In this document: positions 13,315 through 14,423 of the stretch, piece after piece
Layout of the letters: the number at the start of each line of letters is the position of its first letter
How positions within the stretch are numbered: position 1 is the first letter of the stretch
Source: an uncultured Selenomonadales bacterium
Lineage (GTDB): Bacteria > Bacillota > Negativicutes > Selenomonadales > Selenomonadaceae
Assembly: GCA_946543495.1 (NCBI GenBank)
Contig: CAMNLS010000015.1
Span: forward strand, 1-14,423
Reading direction: 5' to 3'
DNA length: 14,423 bases
Made by a program: the position numbers and the translations under genes
Notes under the pieces: model-generated
Told to the model about the DNA's origin: nothing
The model's database searches: none
What the model saw: the letters and a program-made list of their open reading frames with translations, nothing else

Positions 13315-14423
13315 TTGAAAGAATTCATCGGCGCGAAAAAGATTATCGACATGAAGCGCGAATATATCATGCCTTGCCTCGGACATTTCTACAGCGACCC
13401 GCCGCAATTCGTGCGCGGCGATATGCAATACCTCTTCGACACGACGGGCAAGAAGTATCTCGACTGTTATGCGGGCGTCTCGGTGATTAACTGCGGGCAT
13501 TGCAACCCGTTCATAACCGAACGCATGATTGAACAGATTAAGACGCTTCAGCACGTCTGCAACATCTACTTGACGGAAAACTTTGTCAAGCTCGCTGAAC
13601 GGCTCGCCGAAGTCACGCCGGGCGATTTGCAAAAGTCGTTCTTCTGCTCGACTGGCACCGAGGCTAATGAAGGCTCGCTCCTGTTGGCGTCGATTTATAC
13701 AAAGAGTTCGGAGTTCATCGCGTTGCAGAGTGGACTTCACGGACGGACAAAGCTCACAATGAGCTTGACGGGAATAGGCATGTGGAGGACGGACATGCAA
13801 CCCGTCGGCGGAATAAACTTTGCTCCCAATCCTTACTGCTATCGTTGCCCGCTTAACAAGACTTATCCTGCTTGCGACCTCGAATGCGCGAACAGAGTTG
13901 AAACGATTATTCAAAGCGCGACTTCAGGTAAGCCCGCCGCGCTCATTGCTGAATCCATTCAAGGCAACGCGGGAATCGTCGTGCCGCCCAAAGGTTACTT
14001 CAAGCGCGTTAAAGAAATCCTCGCGAAGTATGGCGCGTTGCTTATTGCCGACGAAGTGCAAACGGGCTTTGCTCGGACGGGCAAGATGTTTGCTATTGAA
14101 AACTTCGACGTGACACCCGACATAATGAGCGTCGCCAAAGCTCTGGGCAATGGGCAACCGATAAGCGCGTTCATCTCGACAAAAGAAATCGCCGACACTT
14201 ACACCCGTCCGGGCGCGTCGACGCTCGGCGGCAATCCAGTTTCGTCGACGGCGGGGCTTGCGGTGCTCGACTACATTAAAGAAAATAATCTTATGGACAA
14301 TGCCAAAGCTCGCGGCGAACAATTAATGAACGGCTTGCGAACGTTGCAAAAAAAATTCCCGATAATCGGCGACGTGCGCGGTATCGGGCTTATGGTCGGT
14401 GCGGAATTCGTTCACGCGGACAA
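13315..14423 (+). CDS. Class III PLP-dependent aminotransferase, partial (cut by right edge)
   Basis: 369 codons are visible and the frame is still open at the edge. Motifs include the cofactor-phosphate loop STGTEANE (112-119), ADEVQTGFARTG with Asp246 for the pyridine ring, and VAKALGNGQPISA with the PLP lysine at Lys275, then STLGGNPVSSTAG. The sequence looks most like the alanine-glyoxylate aminotransferase 2 / 4-aminobutyrate group; acetylornithine or ornithine enzymes are less likely, and the amino donor cannot be told here. A four-Cys motif, CYRC at 175-178 and C-x3-C at 187-191, lies mid-protein. The start is TTG at 13315 with GGAG nine bases upstream; ATG at 13351 is the alternative. 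Upstream is a terminator and a possible regulatory RNA. Confidence 0.85.
   Translation, partial: MKEFIGAKKIIDMKREYIMPCLGHFYSDPPQFVRGDMQYLFDTTGKKYLDCYAGVSVINCGHCNPFITERMIEQIKTLQHVCNIYLTENFVKLAERLAEVTPGDLQKSFFCSTGTEANEGSLLLASIYTKSSEFIALQSGLHGRTKLTMSLTGIGMWRTDMQPVGGINFAPNPYCYRCPLNKTYPACDLECANRVETIIQSATSGKPAALIAESIQGNAGIVVPPKGYFKRVKEILAKYGALLIADEVQTGFARTGKMFAIENFDVTPDIMSVAKALGNGQPISAFISTKEIADTYTRPGASTLGGNPVSSTAGLAVLDYIKENNLMDNAKARGEQLMNGLRTLQKKFPIIGDVRGIGLMVGAEFVHAD

Noticed and set aside
13005..13370. Minus-strand 121-residue open frame
   Set aside because: It crosses the terminator and the repeat elements, overlaps the start of the aminotransferase and has no clear ribosome site; its repeated QNRKR comes from the TACCG element.

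Overview
This is a chromosomal stretch of an anaerobic bacterium. It has strong AGGAGG-type ribosome binding sites, four genes read as starting at TTG and one at GTG, a Bacillus-type (two-haem, single membrane subunit) succinate dehydrogenase/fumarate reductase beside a two-subunit iron-sulfur fumarase, and a lipoprotein transport receptor. Together these suggest a Bacillota lineage, plausibly a succinate- or propionate-forming member of the Negativicutes. That placement is inference; there is no rRNA or tRNA here to settle it.

Layout. (1) 1-645, minus strand: the N-terminal part of a three-helix membrane protein whose tail is a 13-residue acidic tandem repeat running off the left edge. (2) 763-2349, plus: lgt (prolipoprotein diacylglyceryl transferase) and two overlapping unknown genes. 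(3) 3195 down to 2346, minus: a well-formed promoter, a 32-residue hydrophobic peptide gene, a strong hairpin, then two small secreted proteins of opposite charge (about +14 and -14 after signal removal). (4) 3253-7861, plus: a promoter with a palindrome over its -10 box, then galU, 2,3-diaminopropionate ammonia-lyase, a TAXI-type solute-binding lipoprotein, a GltS-type sodium/glutamate carrier and an 81-residue unknown, closed by a clear terminator. (5) 12838 down to 7996, minus: fumarase alpha and beta, then sdhC-sdhA-sdhB, the malate-fumarate-succinate branch as one unit. (6) 12839-13314: a repeat-rich gap with a possible small RNA. (7) 13315 to the right edge, plus: a class III aminotransferase, cut by the window.

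The least ordinary points are: the TAXI receptor paired with a GltS carrier instead of TRAP membrane subunits; the charge-matched secreted pair, one half of which resembles proline-rich antimicrobial peptides in composition; and two long hairpins built from 8-bp tandem units in the only two wide gaps of the fumarase/sdh operon. The hairpins share the same architecture but have unrelated octamers.
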